Below are positions 1 through 10,789 of a stretch of DNA of 64,000 bases, in pieces. Each line of letters begins with the position of its first letter. Position 1 is the first letter of the stretch. The stretch comes from Lineus longissimus (taxonomy: Eukaryota > Nemertea > Pilidiophora > Heteronemertea > Lineidae): contig NC_088322.1 in NCBI RefSeq assembly GCF_910592395.1, forward strand, positions 5,639,431-5,703,430, in the 5' to 3' direction. The notes under the pieces were generated by a model. It saw only the letters and a list, made by a program, of their open reading frames with translations, made no database searches and was not told the DNA's origin. A program made the position numbers and the translations under genes.

Positions 1-1220
1 AAACATTGCACCGGTCCACGCTCATTTATATCATTATTACATTATCATAACTGTCATTATCATTTGTTTACCATTCAGCGCTTTGTTCTTAATTATGTTT
101 TGTTTTTACTAGTACAGAATGCTTCTCTGCTTGCTAATCCAGGGCTTTTCAGGCCAACATATTCATCACATTCTTATAATTAGTTATATTTAGGCTGGTG
201 CGCAAATTTTTAGTAGTAGAACCTTTTAGTGACCTTTTGACCTCCTGATACGTAACAGCAATGCTAATTTGCATATTCATGGCTTTATATGGTAGAGAAA
301 TTCACTAAATAATTTTGAGTGGTAGATCATTGTTTTATGTTGGATTGCTTCTGAATTATGTCCAATTTTGTTTCCCCTACTCCAAAATTTTGCACCAAAA
401 AAATCACGTCTTCCAGTCAAAAACATGCAATTTCCATATGATCATGAACGCACAGGCTGGTGCTTGCCATTCTTGGATTCTACAGACAATTTCCACTTCA
501 GAAACACCTAGCCAAAATTGCGCACCCCAAATCATTAATGAAGTGGTCTTATCTCCAGGACTAATATGGCCGACAGGTGTCTGCAAACAAAATAAAAAAG
601 TTGTCGGGCATATAATGACGAAGCACTGTGTTATATACATCTCTATAGTAACGTATAGGCTACTGACAACATGTAGGCACATCTTATTGCAATGCCTTCC
701 AGCCAAACATTCGATTTATTGCACTGTAGTTAGTGTTTTTTTAAATTGTTATGATAAGGGTAGAGTTAACTTCCACTGATCATGTTGATGAAACAATTCT
801 TATGAATGGTTCCAACTGATGCCATGAATGTTATGGTTGACCTTGGCCATCATACATGGATGTTTATATCGGTTGTATACCTATTCTATGTATCACTTTA
901 TATTTTACTTGCGTTCGGAGTATCAACTGAGAATGAGCATTGTTACCTTTTAGTTTATGAAATAAATCGACACATACTCAGTATTGGTGTAGGAAGTGTT
1001 TATAATTAAAAGCCCAGGGCCAATAATAATGATAGTTATTCAGTCTTGGGATTGTTTCCAACTCGTGAAAAATTTATTTGAAGCTATGCATTTTCCGCTA
1101 AACAAATTGCAAAACAATAACGCCACTGTGTAATCAAAAGTATTTTGATTTCAGCCCATTTATTTATTACAAGTATCATAGACTATATTCGATCACCCGG
1201 TGCTATTCACAGTTATCACA
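1..1220. other. AT-rich stretch without recognisable gene
   Basis: I see no protein family, RNA gene or clear repeat here. The longest open frame (154 codons, 315-779 on +) has no recognisable domain and a composition like the surrounding noncoding DNA, so I do not call it a gene. Confidence 0.6.
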
Positions 1221-1240
1221 AGGTTGACATCCCCCCGGAA

Positions 1241-1660
1241 AATCAAAATCCTGAACTCCGGGCATTAAGTGCCAAGTCCAGGTTCCTTGTCATCTGGTAT
1301 TCCTGAATTCAGAGTCCTTCAATCGTTTCCTCGCAATAATGGCTCTCCCATGGCATACCCGAATTGGGCAATATTCAACGGACGCTTACATTCGATTTAG
1401 AGATACTGGGCCTGCAACGGGCTGATTTCAAACAACACATCTCTGCTTGGGCGACGTGATGAAGCAAAAGATCGTAATCAAGCATGAACATCAAAAGCTT
1501 TTCACCTATTGCAGCCTATCGGACGGAACCTTTAATGTGAAACTTCAGCTATCATGTTCCCAAGATCCCTCCAAGACACTCTATCGAGGGACTCGGAATT
1601 CAGGAATACCGGACGACTCGGAACCTGGCACTTATTACTCGGAGTTCAGGATTTTGATTC
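1241..1660. repeat. Foldback (inverted-repeat) element, about 420 bp
   Basis: The arm at 1241-1320 returns as its reverse complement at 1586-1660 with roughly 80-85% identity; both arms share the core CAAAATCCTGAACTCCG. The loop of about 265 bp codes for nothing I recognise. This is the layout of a foldback MITE. Target duplications are not clear because the right end abuts the next element at about 1672. Confidence 0.75.
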
Positions 1661-1671
1661 TTCAGGGTGGA

Positions 1672-2776
1672 CAATGGGCCACATGAATAAAAACTAGCAT
1701 TTTCTTGAAAGCAGATCCTTCAAGTCGAGGCAGTATTTGCTATAAGTAGAAGATTATGCTTGTTTTCGTATAAATGATGTGGACCTTTCACTGCAAATGC
1801 TTTGCTCATAATCTTCTAGCACATGCTTGAAGGTCAGTCCCGATGTCATATTTCTTATGAATAGTCGGTGCTGGTCATCTATGTTATCTTGTTGTTATGG
1901 TATTGTCAGAAAGGAGTAAAGCATCCTGAACTTCAGGGCTTTTCACTTGGCACCTATAAATGACCAAGTTTTTTGTGTAATGTGTGTGGGAGAGGAGCAC
2001 ACGACTGACGCTGGTATTCGAGGATAGGGCGTCAAGAGGTCTCCTGATGAAATGATGTTGGCGAAAGTGTGGCGAACGTGTTAGTTGACACACTCTCTCG
2101 CGTCATCATCCGCCGACTCATCTGTCATCTAATTTGGAAAATCCGGCACCGTTTAATAATTTGCCACGTTATACATTATAGAGCTTCTACTGCTAAGGGA
2201 GAGCCCCTTTGCAATTGTTTTGGAATTATTACTTTGATAGAAAAAGTTGTCCTCCGTCTCGCCAGACCGAAACCTAAGTTCTCACAGATTATGAAGTAAC
2301 ACTTAACATTTGGTCTTTCGTGCTCAGAGACCCATCTCGAGTGTCCTCCGAATAAATTGTCAAATGCTATGACCTCCGCTACACGTGGCCCAATAAAATC
2401 GATGCAGTGAATGATATGTATCTATACACGACATGGCTTTAATGGCAAATACAATTTTCGTGACCAGGCATAAAATCAGCCATTCGGAAGATGAAAAATC
2501 TCTTACTTCAACTTTCTAGCCACCTCAGGAGCAACCTTGAAGAATCAAAGCATTTCCTATCAAGTAAAAAGCATATGCTATGCTTTGTTCATATGAAGAC
2601 AAGCATTCACTCCTTTTAAAGCAAAGTCGCACTGCTAAAAAGCGTTTGCTTTGACTTGCAGCAAAAACTTCAATTTCCGAGCATTTTCTAAGGTTTTATT
2701 TATACGAGTACCAGCAAATCCTTCAAAATCGGTAGAGAAAGCAAATGCCAGTTTTTATTCATATGGCCCATTGTTT
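1672..2776. mobile_element. Non-autonomous DNA transposon, about 1.1 kb, family A
   Basis: The left end (ATGAATAAAAACTAGCATTT, from 1683) is mirrored at the right end near 2746-2770, and both edges carry CAATGGGCC outside. The terminal inverted repeats run about 100 bp with mismatches. The inner part, 1930-2260, is also found reverse-complemented at 48650-48985, so this is a dispersed family. No transposase frame is visible. The superfamily is not determined because the target duplication is unclear. Confidence 0.65.
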
Positions 2777-3341
2777 TTGAAAAAAAAACTTCCGTAGACA
2801 GCAGTAGAAGATTTAGGGGTAGGGAGGCGGGCTTCAGCTAAAAACAAGTAATTATCAAATAGAAGATACACACTATATGTTATTTGATTGGTTATCATCT
2901 AATTTCTCTGGCGATGTCGTCACCCACCACAGGGATATGTGTAAATTACCATTTTTGGGGGACCGTTCAATACTTTCAATAAGGACTTTCGGCACAATGA
3001 TTTATCAGGCCCGTATCACATATCCCTATCGATTTTGCTGTGACGTCATCATTTTTGCGCTCTTGGCGTACGTTGATGGTGGAGGCTAATTCCCCAAAGC
3101 GCCAGAGACCTTCATTAATATTCATGTATGACGTCATATTAACTTTTACGCTTTCAATGAGATCACGTGCCATTTGTTTAAATGTTTTTGAAAATTTCTT
3201 GTGAAAAGATTGACAGGTCAACTTAGTACTTTGTAGTTCGCAGGGTAAAATATGGGTTTAATTCTTATATCATTGGATAGTTTGGGGAGTTTGAGTCTCC
3301 CCAACCACAGGGAATAATATTTGACTCATGATCTGGATGTG

Positions 3342-3400
3342 GCCCAGTGGTAAGGTATCCTGAACTCAAGGCCTTGTAACTGGGAGGTGAAAGGTGTTAG
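3342..3400 (+). repeat. Possible tRNA-derived SINE head
   Basis: GTGGCCCAGTGGTAAGGTA resembles a pol III A box (TGGCNNAGTGG), followed about 30 bases later by a poor B-box-like stretch. That is the usual look of an old tRNA-derived SINE. No intact cloverleaf can be drawn, so it is not a tRNA gene. The assignment is tentative. Confidence 0.3.
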
Positions 3401-3807
3401 GGACCTTAATTTTGATAACCATTTTCACATCGGGGTTACTGAAGGCCAGTTGGGGTACAGGACTTGTTGTAACTTGAAAAAAAAAGTTAGTAAATTATAT
3501 CATTGAATGCAATGTATTCCAACAGTTCAACATTCATTACTGTGGTCACTTTTTATAGTTTGATCATGTCGGCAGTATTCTGAGATGCAAATATAGATAC
3601 ATAATATAAATCTGATTACCAGCAAATAATGTCCACAAAGTTCTCATGACTTTTAGAAACCATGCAAACCCCTCCGAAAAGCAGACCTAGACCCTTCAGA
3701 ACAGGATTGGACTTCAGCAAGCTGCCTCTAGTGTAAGTATCAAATCCCCCTCCCCTTATTAAGGGTCTGAAATCCACACCTCGTCACTAAAATGCCAAAA
3801 CAGTTCG

Positions 3808-4125
3808 TCAGAGCAGCGACACCTGAAAACCATGCAACATGTACAAAGTAACCAGTACACATGATTTCGAAATACTATCACCACGTATTGGAAAGCTTGT
3901 CAGAGTCACCAACCAATCATGAGGAGTGTAAAGATTAAAGACAGACGTTGATACTTGCATATGCATGTAGGATTCAACAGATAGACAGATCCTGAAGAAT
4001 CCATTAATCATTGCTTGGATTAGAATATTTACACAATATTGATGATACAGAGAATCACATCTGTCACACGCTCTAACTCCTTTGTCGCTGTCCTTAGGAG
4101 CTGTCGAACTGGTAGTGTCAGCCAT
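3808..4125 (-). CDS. Possible first coding exon, C-x2-C...H-x3-C motif (unproven)
   Basis: A 105-codon frame opens with a good start context (A at -3, G at +4). Residues 1-35 look like real coding sequence and contain CDRCDSLYHQYC, which resembles the middle of a PHD-type zinc finger. The later part, after about residue 37, looks like noncoding DNA, so a splice donor or a break may lie near there. The frame starts just inside the right arm of the inverted repeat. It may be part of a transposon rather than a host gene. I do not recognise the protein, and it may be chance. Confidence 0.2.
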   Translation of the reverse strand: MADTTSSTAPKDSDKGVRACDRCDSLYHQYCVNILIQAMINGFFRICLSVESYMHMQVSTSVFNLYTPHDWLVTLTSFPIRGDSISKSCVLVTLYMLHGFQVSLL

Positions 4126-4794
4126 GTTGAAATTCCCGCCGGTGACGTCGAATCACATGATCTATGATTAATACATGAATACTAATGAAGGTCCCTGGCG
4201 CTTTGGGGAATTAGCTTCTACCATACGTTAATACCTGCAATGTACGTCAAAAAAGTATCCTGGCTGGGACTTGCAAAATCGACGATTGATATTCAGCTGA
4301 ATTTGTTTTAAACAAAATAGTGAAATGTAGCTTTTTAGTGTCAACCAATACATACATATATTATCCAATGATTTTTTTGATCAGTGAGGACTTATAAAGC
4401 CATGCCATGAATGGTAGATGCGCCACATTGGCAGGTGTCGGGGGATGATAATCCCAGCATTCTGCAGCATACGATCACTGCAAGATGTGCTGGTGCGTCT
4501 CAACGCAGGCGTTTATCAACCTGAGATTAACGGGGAAATTTAATTTTTATGAAAACAATATGTTATTTCAAACAGCCCGTGTCAACCAAAAGCGTTTTTA
4601 ACGGACGATTATAATGGTGTCTGAAATGTTGGTATCAATTTGTGCATTGAAAATATGATGATAATGAAATTGCTAGGTCTCTGCCATTCAGAGGGAGTTT
4701 CAATGTATTCATGCGCGATGTCCCTGGTAGGATAGTTCCTAAAAAAATCGATCGTTATTTCTTGCTCCTCAGGGTATGATTGATGACCCTAGAT

Positions 4795-4925
4795 TTTTTT
4801 GAATTTTCTTGCAGCTTTAGCAACTGTCATTTACGGGAGAATGTTCACTGTATCCAGGAAGAAGTGGAGAATTTTCATTACGTTTCTCTGCGCTTCATGA
4901 TTTTTCCGTAAGGACCCCCCGTTTT
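4795..4925 (+). repeat. Dispersed repeat shared with 54400-54530
   Basis: The stretch with GCAACTGTCATTTACGGGAG is repeated in direct orientation inside the large palindrome at 53.7-55.3 kb. The similarity starts some 70 bases upstream (TTGATGACCCTAGATT against GGTTGACCCTCGATT) and runs to TTTTCCGT. This copy is probably a fragment of the same element family. Confidence 0.55.
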
Positions 4926-4957
4926 AGCCCCTTTGGTAGGTCCATTACATCAAGATT

Positions 4958-5148
4958 GGCCTTTATTCATATGAAGACATGCATTTGCTCCCTTTCGAAG
5001 CAAACTCTAGAGGCTAAAAAGCGTTTGCTTTGACTTGTAGCAAGAACGTAAACTTCCGAGCATTTGCTACGGTGTTATTCATACGAAAACTAGCAAATGC
5101 TTTGAAATCGGTAGAGAAAGCAAATGCTAGATTTTATTCTTCTGGGCC
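4958..5148. repeat. Short MITE related to family A ends
   Basis: This segment matches 2573-2770, the right end of the 1.1-kb element, at about 80% (shared AAAAAGCGTTTGCTTTGACT). It also has its own inverted ends (GGCCTTTATTCAT at left, ATTTTATTCTTCTGGGCC at right). It may be a short derivative of the same family. The next foldback element begins at its right edge. Confidence 0.6.
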
Positions 5149-5534
5149 CGGTTGTTCAAAAGAAGTTAAATTTCATTGATGTTAAGTTAAATATCAACGT
5201 TAAATTCCTTAACTTGGCGTTAGCTAACTTGGCGTTAAATTTGGGTTGTTCAAAACAACGTTAGGGTAAACTAACGCTAATGTTAGTAAATATTGCATCT
5301 TGGTTCACTGATGTTAGTTGCCATGGTAGGTATAGGTAATCAAGTTAAAGATAACGTTAGATTTAACTTAGGGTTTTAGGTAAGTTAAATCTAACGTTAA
5401 AGATAACGCCAATGTTAGGCTAATATTGTTTGAACAACTCAAAATAAAACTTGACGTTATCTTAACGCCAAGTCAGGAATTTTAACGTTAAGTTATCTTT
5501 AAAAATGTACTTCTTCTTTTGAACAAACGGGCCC
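5144..5534. mobile_element. Foldback MITE, 391 bp, GGGCCCG ends
   Basis: The left end GGGCCCGGTTGTTCAAAAG is mirrored at the right end (CTTTTGAACAAACGGGCCC). The whole interior is built from variants of TTAACGTTA and GGCGTTA on both strands, so almost all of it can fold on itself. There is no coding capacity. It lies immediately before the DIRS remnant. Confidence 0.75.
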
Positions 5535-5573
5535 TGGCCCAATGGCACGATATCACATCCAGTAAAATCAGAC

Positions 5574-5815
5574 TTGTCACCAGAACAGGTCGAGGAATTT
5601 ATAGGTTTCATTTCTCACTCCATCAGTATGACAATCTCGCTTCCTGGTCACAAGAAAGACTGATTGGCAAACATGTGTCAAAAACTGTTGCGAAAGCAAT
5701 TAATCACAATTAGAATGCTGGCTGAAGTAAATGGAGCATTGGTGTCTAGCTTTCCAGGGGTCATGTATGGGCCAATGTTCTATAGAAAGTCAGGCTTTAA
5801 AATCACACTACGGTG
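5574..5815 (+). pseudogene. DIRS-like reverse transcriptase, C-terminal end (broken)
   Basis: Read from 5574, the frame gives LSPEQVEEFIGFISHSISMT and, after one TGA, ALVSSFPGVMYGPMFYR. This is the characteristic end of the RT and the connection in DIRS1-type retrotransposons: a 'fLGF' strand, a 'LP..K' segment and 'paV.yGplhYR'. The catalytic core of the RT upstream is missing, replaced by the foldback MITE. One stop codon is present, so it cannot be expressed as a unit. Confidence 0.75.
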
Positions 5816-5892
5816 ACTATAGCCCAAAAACTTTACCGACTGTTCCGAGACAGAATTATAATGGTATATAATTATAATCTTATTTCTCATGG

Positions 5893-6180
5893 CCAGCCTG
5901 ACATCATCCTAGTCTCCGATGCATCTTGGTTAGGTCAAACAGCGTCAATTATCAGGTGGCGTGAAATAGACACAGGATGAGTGCAAACATCAGGTCAACT
6001 GCCTGGTGTTACTTGGGGTTTTCTTTGGTCTGAGGGCCCTGTGTCTCAATGAACACCACTGCAGTCTGTCATACTCGTGCGATGGGCGGCTCAAAGTCAC
6101 TGCCGTGTAGGATAGCCCATGACACATGGGAAAGGGCAATCTTGACACTAAGAGGCGCTGATTTTGTTCCTTACAACGCA
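5893..6180 (+). pseudogene. DIRS-like RNase H domain remnant
   Basis: HGQPDIILVSDASWLGQTAS near 5900-5960 carries the 'tDAS..Gw' catalytic signature of RNase H in this family. Further on, FGLRALCLNEHHCSLSYSCD matches the 'L.ALc....hv.v.sD' segment, and HMGKGN matches the 'y.n.MGG' segment. At least three frame breaks or stops separate these pieces. The domain order after the RT end is as expected for DIRS elements. Confidence 0.65.
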
Positions 6181-6617
6181 TCTAGAACTAGTAAGTTGCC
6201 GCCATCTTGAAAAGCAGTCGTGGATGTAAAGCAAGAAAGAATCTTTCTCATTACTGTGAGGCTATCGCATCACCACAAGCCCGCGATGCCCTACGCTGCG
6301 TTTATTTGTAGTTCTCCAAACAATCATCTTAAAATGTAGAAAGATCATAGTTTGTTATTTATTAATAAAATGAAACGTTTTATGAGAGAAAGTAGCACTA
6401 ATTCGGCCTGAATAAGATTTACACTATGAACTGGCAACGCAGTTTATGACGTTGGATTGTCAAAACCCTGAATCTCAGGATGCTGACATTCAAGATTGCG
6501 GCAATTGATTAATTCCAGTGTCTGACATTTTTCAATTTCGGCACTGGGGCGAGTTTGGGGAAAGGGCTATGGAAAGAAATATGTTGTTATTAGCCCAGCA
6601 CGTTGCTGGGGTAAAAA
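6181..6617. other. Decayed interval inside the DIRS remnant
   Basis: No coding similarity is visible here, although the rest of the RNase H region would be expected. It may be an insertion or simply too diverged to read. Confidence 0.5.
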
Positions 6618-7253
6618 ATGTTGAAGCAGACTTTAAAAGTCGGCATTTCAAAGAAAAATCATCAATGGATGCTGAATTCGAATGTATCTGATAGCAGTTT
6701 GTTTGTGTTCAATGTCAAAATCGACCAATTTGCACCTAGGTTGAATGCTCAAACAAAGAGATATGCGGCCTGGGAGCGAGATCCTGGGGCTTGGGCCATT
6801 GATGCCATGCGCCTTAACTGGTCAAATCTAAGTTTCTACACCTTTCCCTTTCAGCCTTCTGGCGAGGTGTCTCTGCAGAATATACTTTTCGAGAGGGAAA
6901 CGTGTATCATCATTGCGCCAAACTGGCCCACGCAGCCCTGGTATCCTGTCCTAAAGAGCTGGTGCACTCGGAGCCCAAAGGTCATCAACAGGGGAGTAGA
7001 CATTCTAGTCTTGCCGTCGCATCCACGGAAAAAAACACCCTCTACATCAGAAGCCGGACCTACTGGCTTGTCTGCTATCAGGAAGGAAGACGTGAACATT
7101 TTTTGTCAGAGTCATGGACTCTTCTTATCTAAGCCGTCACCTCGTGATCTGCTGCATTTTCGCACTGGATTGTTCCAAGCAGGTGCCGGACATAGCACCC
7201 TAAATACCGCTAGGTCGGCCTTGTCATCAGTTATAACGCAGGCCATGTGGTGA
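6618..7253 (+). pseudogene. DIRS-like polyprotein segment leading into the tyrosine recombinase
   Basis: The 211-codon open frame contains IDQFAPRLNAQTKRYAAWER, then DPGAWAIDAM, then IIAPNWPTQPWYPVLKSW. These are the conserved 'DlFAsrlN...y.sw.pDp.a.a.DAf' and 'iiiaPnWPtQpWfp.l' blocks found after RNase H in DIRS1 elements. The end, FQAGAGHSTLNTARSALSS, is the beginning of the core-binding part of the tyrosine recombinase. This is the best preserved part of the element. The first 30 residues are not clearly conserved, so the start is only that of the open frame. It lacks the rest of the enzyme and is not functional alone. Confidence 0.85.
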
Positions 7254-7254
7254 A

Positions 7255-7521
7255 CATAAGCTATGTCGGTTTGTGAGGGGAGTCTTCAACCTCAGGGTCC
7301 ACCTCGGTATGTCGCCACTGTGGATGTTGATACCCCATTCTCGTATCCTAGGTCAACAGGTCAGGTACTGCATGGAGTTGATTTTGAGGACAGTGTGCCT
7401 GGCAGCTATCCGATCGGGGCAAAGAGTAGCGACCTTGCACCATATTAATAGAATACTTGTGATGATTGTTAGATTTTATATCTTCAGTTACGTGATCTGT
7501 GGGAATGCTGATGGCGAATAA
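7255..7521 (+). pseudogene. DIRS-like tyrosine recombinase fragment (frameshifted, truncated)
   Basis: Pieces of the recombinase appear in two frames: RGVFNLR near 7276-7296, then RYVATVDVD in the neighbouring frame near 7305-7332, then LRTVCLAAIRSGQRVATLHH near 7384-7443. The last piece matches the 'l.lKl..LlalttgqR..tL..l' helix that carries the first catalytic arginine. At least two frameshifts are needed. The catalytic H-x-x-R and tyrosine at the C-terminus are absent: similarity ends near 7450. Confidence 0.7.
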
Positions 7522-7760
7522 ATAGTTATAAAGGACACAACTGACTTTGTCAACTTACTGGGCTAACGCCGCCACAGCCTGTGAGCATTAAGACTGCGTT
7601 TATTGGCAAATGTAGCCTATATATTTGTGTAGATTGTTCATTTCATAATATAGAATTTTGATCATGCATGATTAGTTGTGCAATTATATTCGTTATGGAG
7701 AATATTTGGCTTTGTTGTGATATCTTCGGCCTAAGGGTGCTGAAGTCTCATGTGACTCAG

Positions 7761-7855
7761 TGAAGTGATTGATAGGAGATAGAATTGAAAAATGACACGA
7801 GACTTACCTGTGTAAGTTGAAGTGTGATTGTGATTCTATCAAACTATCAATCACG
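7761..7855. repeat. Imperfect hairpin
   Basis: GTGATTGATAGGAGATAGAAT near 7766 is answered by ATTCTATCAAACTATCAATCAC near 7834, a stem of about 21 bp with three mismatches around a loop of about 45 bp. It may be the remnant of a small foldback element. Confidence 0.5.
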
Positions 7856-8470
7856 AATTGAATGTATAAGGCAGGAGGGCGGGAGTTTAGCGGCAAAGAT
7901 TGAAACCAATCAACTGCATCCACTGTTTTGTAGGAACGAGGTTGAAACAGTTATAAAAACTGAAATCTAATGCGACCCGCATATTTTGAACAATTTTAGC
8001 AGTTTACAATATTGAAGGTGCCTAATGGACTATCTGGGGTATATAAGGCTTCATTGGTTATAATCTAATGGTATATTCATATCTTATCAATTTTGACCGA
8101 CTAAAACGTTTTTTATAACATGTTTAATTTCGCGTTCGTGGTAAAAACTCAAACAAGTCTGAAAAACTGCAAAATTTCTCGACTTTTGTTGTCAAGCGTT
8201 TAAGTTTAGAAATCAGATTTTACTTCTATTAAACGTTTTCTTATTTAATGTAACTGTTATTTAGTGGGATATTTAACAGTGTTGTGAGTTTGAAGCCCTT
8301 ATCATTGGTGTTTAGGATTAGAAAATGGTTTCCCCATTGATTAGCTTGTTTCGGCTTACTACATTTAAGAGCAGAGTGTTGTGAAGTATATATACCTTAC
8401 CTACCTGAAAATGTTCATTGAATTTAAGTCATCTCATAAGCTACGATTGTACAAGTGCCCGACACAAGTT

Positions 8471-8526
8471 TGAATGAATGAATGAATGAATGAATGAATG
8501 AATGAATGAATGAATGCATGAATGAA
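8471..8526 (+). repeat. (TGAA)n microsatellite
   Basis: About 13 units of TGAA in tandem, with one interruption (TGCA) near the end. Confidence 0.95.
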
Positions 8527-9230
8527 ATTTTCACTTGTATACCGTAAAATCCAAAAATTTGCTCTTACTCGGTATTTTTTGCAACAAAATTGCAAACCGA
8601 TCATTGAGTGAAGGCTGCTTTACTGCGGCTTGAATATTGTTTTGTTGGGCAATAAGCCGCTAATAAAGATTTACTCACACAACTGTCTAAATTGTTGGCT
8701 CATTTATGCATTTGTTTCCTGATTAATTTAGCAAGTATGTGTACCGCATGTGTAGAATACATTTTTTTCGTCGAATTTTTGGTCGTTCTATTATTGTTTT
8801 GCACCTCAGCTCAGTTTGTAGCTTACTTAAAATGGGCTTCATCATGGCTTCCAGTAAATTACTCGAGAGTGGGATCAAAGAAGACTTGCCGTGACCTGAC
8901 TCTTTATATTGAAAGACTCTGGTATTACAGCATATTGCTGTGTATATTATATATTGTATTGTGATGGGAACACCGCAAGACATTGGGAGGGGGGGGGGCA
9001 ACCCCAAGAAGAATGTTCACTCCTGGTGGGAGTCACGTGCGGAGTAGTGGTGATAGTAGATTAGCTGAATCATCATTAGCACAAGGTGGCGTTGACCCTA
9101 TGGCAGAATTCTTGGCGTCATTTACGAACTAAATGAAGATTCGGCTATCCACATAGCTAGCAGGTTCATCGGCAAGTGTCGCTACTAGTAGTAGTAGGCA
9201 AGAGACCAACAGCAATGCAAAGCTGCCAGC

Positions 9231-9770
9231 TCCCAAGCCATTCAATATCAACCCGAATTTCCGGATTTGGCTGGAAAGGTTCAATACGTTGGCAACATGT
9301 GAATCATTTTCGGATGCATTGCAAAAACTGGCGTTGAATGCTTTTCCGAATAGTGGCGTTGAGGTAAATGAGGTTCCCTGAGAGCAAGAGTGAAGCTATT
9401 CGTCAAGTCAGACAGTTAGAGGCAGCACAGTTGGTCATGCGACAAGGGGCTACTGAGGGGCAAATTAGCAAGAGCAGACTAGCAGACAAGGCCTAAAGCC
9501 CAAGGTAGCAAGTGCTATGCTAAAAGGCGACATTAAGGAAACTTCAACTGCGTCTGGCAATGTTCTTGAGGTTTTGATTAAAATAAACGAAAGGATTTTA
9601 AGACCTTGGAACGGGGTAACCAACAGCCACCTGGAGGTGGTGGTGGTGGAGATAACTGTAAGCAATGCGGTGACCCTGCTCACCTGGCTCGTAATTACCC
9701 AGTTGTAAAATGTTATTAATGCCATCAGAAGGGTCACATTGCCCAAAATTGTCCTAAGGTGGGAAACGCG
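9231..9770 (+). pseudogene. Gag with two CCHC zinc knuckles (broken)
   Basis: PKPFNINPNFRIWLERFNTL near 9236 is the 'F.....W...F' start of the capsid region of Ty3/gypsy gag. Near 9650-9700 CKQCGDPAHLARNY gives a CCHC knuckle whose last cysteine has become tyrosine. It is followed at once by a second knuckle, KCY-stop-CHQKGHIAQNC, with a stop inside. These knuckles normally bind the packaged RNA. Several stops and frameshifts lie between the two parts. Confidence 0.75.
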
Positions 9771-9984
9771 AAGGAGGGATTGGCGAGGGGCAGCACAATC
9801 CCCAACCAGCAGTAGAAGTTCCACGTTTTTCACTAAGAAGTTGTGAATAGCAAGCCTGTATTAGAACCAAAGCTCAACCCTAATTCGAAAGAGTTTGTTT
9901 AAACATCAAAGCAGCCAGTTTCAATTGGGAATGTTCAATTGACAGACAGCAGTCTTTTTTCTGAGTGGGAAGGTGGATGGGATA

Positions 9985-10752
9985 CATAATAAAGCTTTTA
10001 GATACAGGGGCTGCGTGACAATCATCAGCCATGACATCTGGAAAACTTGTGATTCATTGGGTAAAAACCTCAATTGTACAGATGGTTCTCTCCAGTCAGC
10101 TATAGGAGAAACGTTGCAGATAGTGGGAGTAGTTGAAGTTTGCTTACAGATCAGTTCCCTCAGCTTTGACCATCCTGTTGGTGTGGTTGATAGTTTATCG
10201 CACTCTTGTCTGCTTGGAAGTGACCTTTTCACTAAACATCAATGTGCCATTCGCTATGACAATGCCACTTTGAAAGCCGTGAGTGATCAAAATATTCCCT
10301 TGCGTCGCCAGATGAAGGAGCCCAAACCTTGCCGCATGATCCTTGGGAAATCTGTAAACGTACCAGCCCAGACTGAAATGATTGTACCGAGAAAGTTTGC
10401 TAAGGGATTTAAGTCAATCCACTTGACACATGGCATGATTGCAAGCAAGGCGAGGTTCATGTTCGTTTACCACCAGATGGTACTTTGGTTCAATCAAACT
10501 GTGCGTGTGGCCAACTTCACAGGCAAACCAATCAGGATAAGAAACATTCAAACATTAGGATGGTTTTATCCTGTTCCGGAGGTAAATGTGAGTTGTGACG
10601 AATCAACACCTCAAAATAAGGAGAAGGGCAACAGGCATGTGGAGGCTAGTGACATTGGGAAAAAGGAGCACTCAGTTGGAACTGTAGCCGCCACCTGTGT
10701 TGGGGAGCCTTGTACGCCAAGTTATTTCGCCATGGATGTCAAAACGATTTAG
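9985..10752 (+). pseudogene. Retropepsin-like protease and linker (frameshifted at the active site)
   Basis: KLLDTGAA near 9990 is the aspartic-protease active-site motif (DTGA). One base later the frame shifts, and the protein continues as VTIISHDIW in the 259-codon open frame starting at 9973. The second half of the protease ends in SCLLGSDLF near residue 75, as expected for 'iLG.Dfl'. The remaining 170 residues are the linker to RT, with no recognisable domain. The frameshift inactivates the protease. Confidence 0.75.
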
Positions 10753-10789
10753 TCAACTTTTTTGGGAAGCTGAACCTTTTCGATGAGTG

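Larger units (their letters stand above)
3064..4231. repeat. Inverted-repeat pair bounding about 1.17 kb
   Basis: The arm at 3064-3130 matches the reverse complement of 4170-4231; the shared core includes GCTAATTCCCCAAAGCGCCAG. The identity is about 85-90%. The pair could be the ends of an old DNA transposon or two solo MITEs in opposite orientation. The interior holds a tRNA-like repeat and one open frame on -. Confidence 0.6.
7522..9005. other. Gene-free interval
   Basis: I see no coding similarity. The stretch holds an imperfect hairpin, a tetranucleotide repeat and a short G run near 8988-8998. Confidence 0.55.

Noticed and set aside
315-779. 154-codon open frame on +
   Set aside because: No recognisable domain, weak start context, overlapped by a 100-codon frame on -, and composition like the flanks.
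6181-6192. TCTAGAACTAGT, as in common cloning-vector polylinkers
   Set aside because: The neighbouring bases do not continue as a polylinker, so I take it as chance rather than vector contamination.
8471-8526. CRISPR-like regular repeat
   Set aside because: It is a simple (TGAA)n microsatellite with no spacers, in an animal genome.
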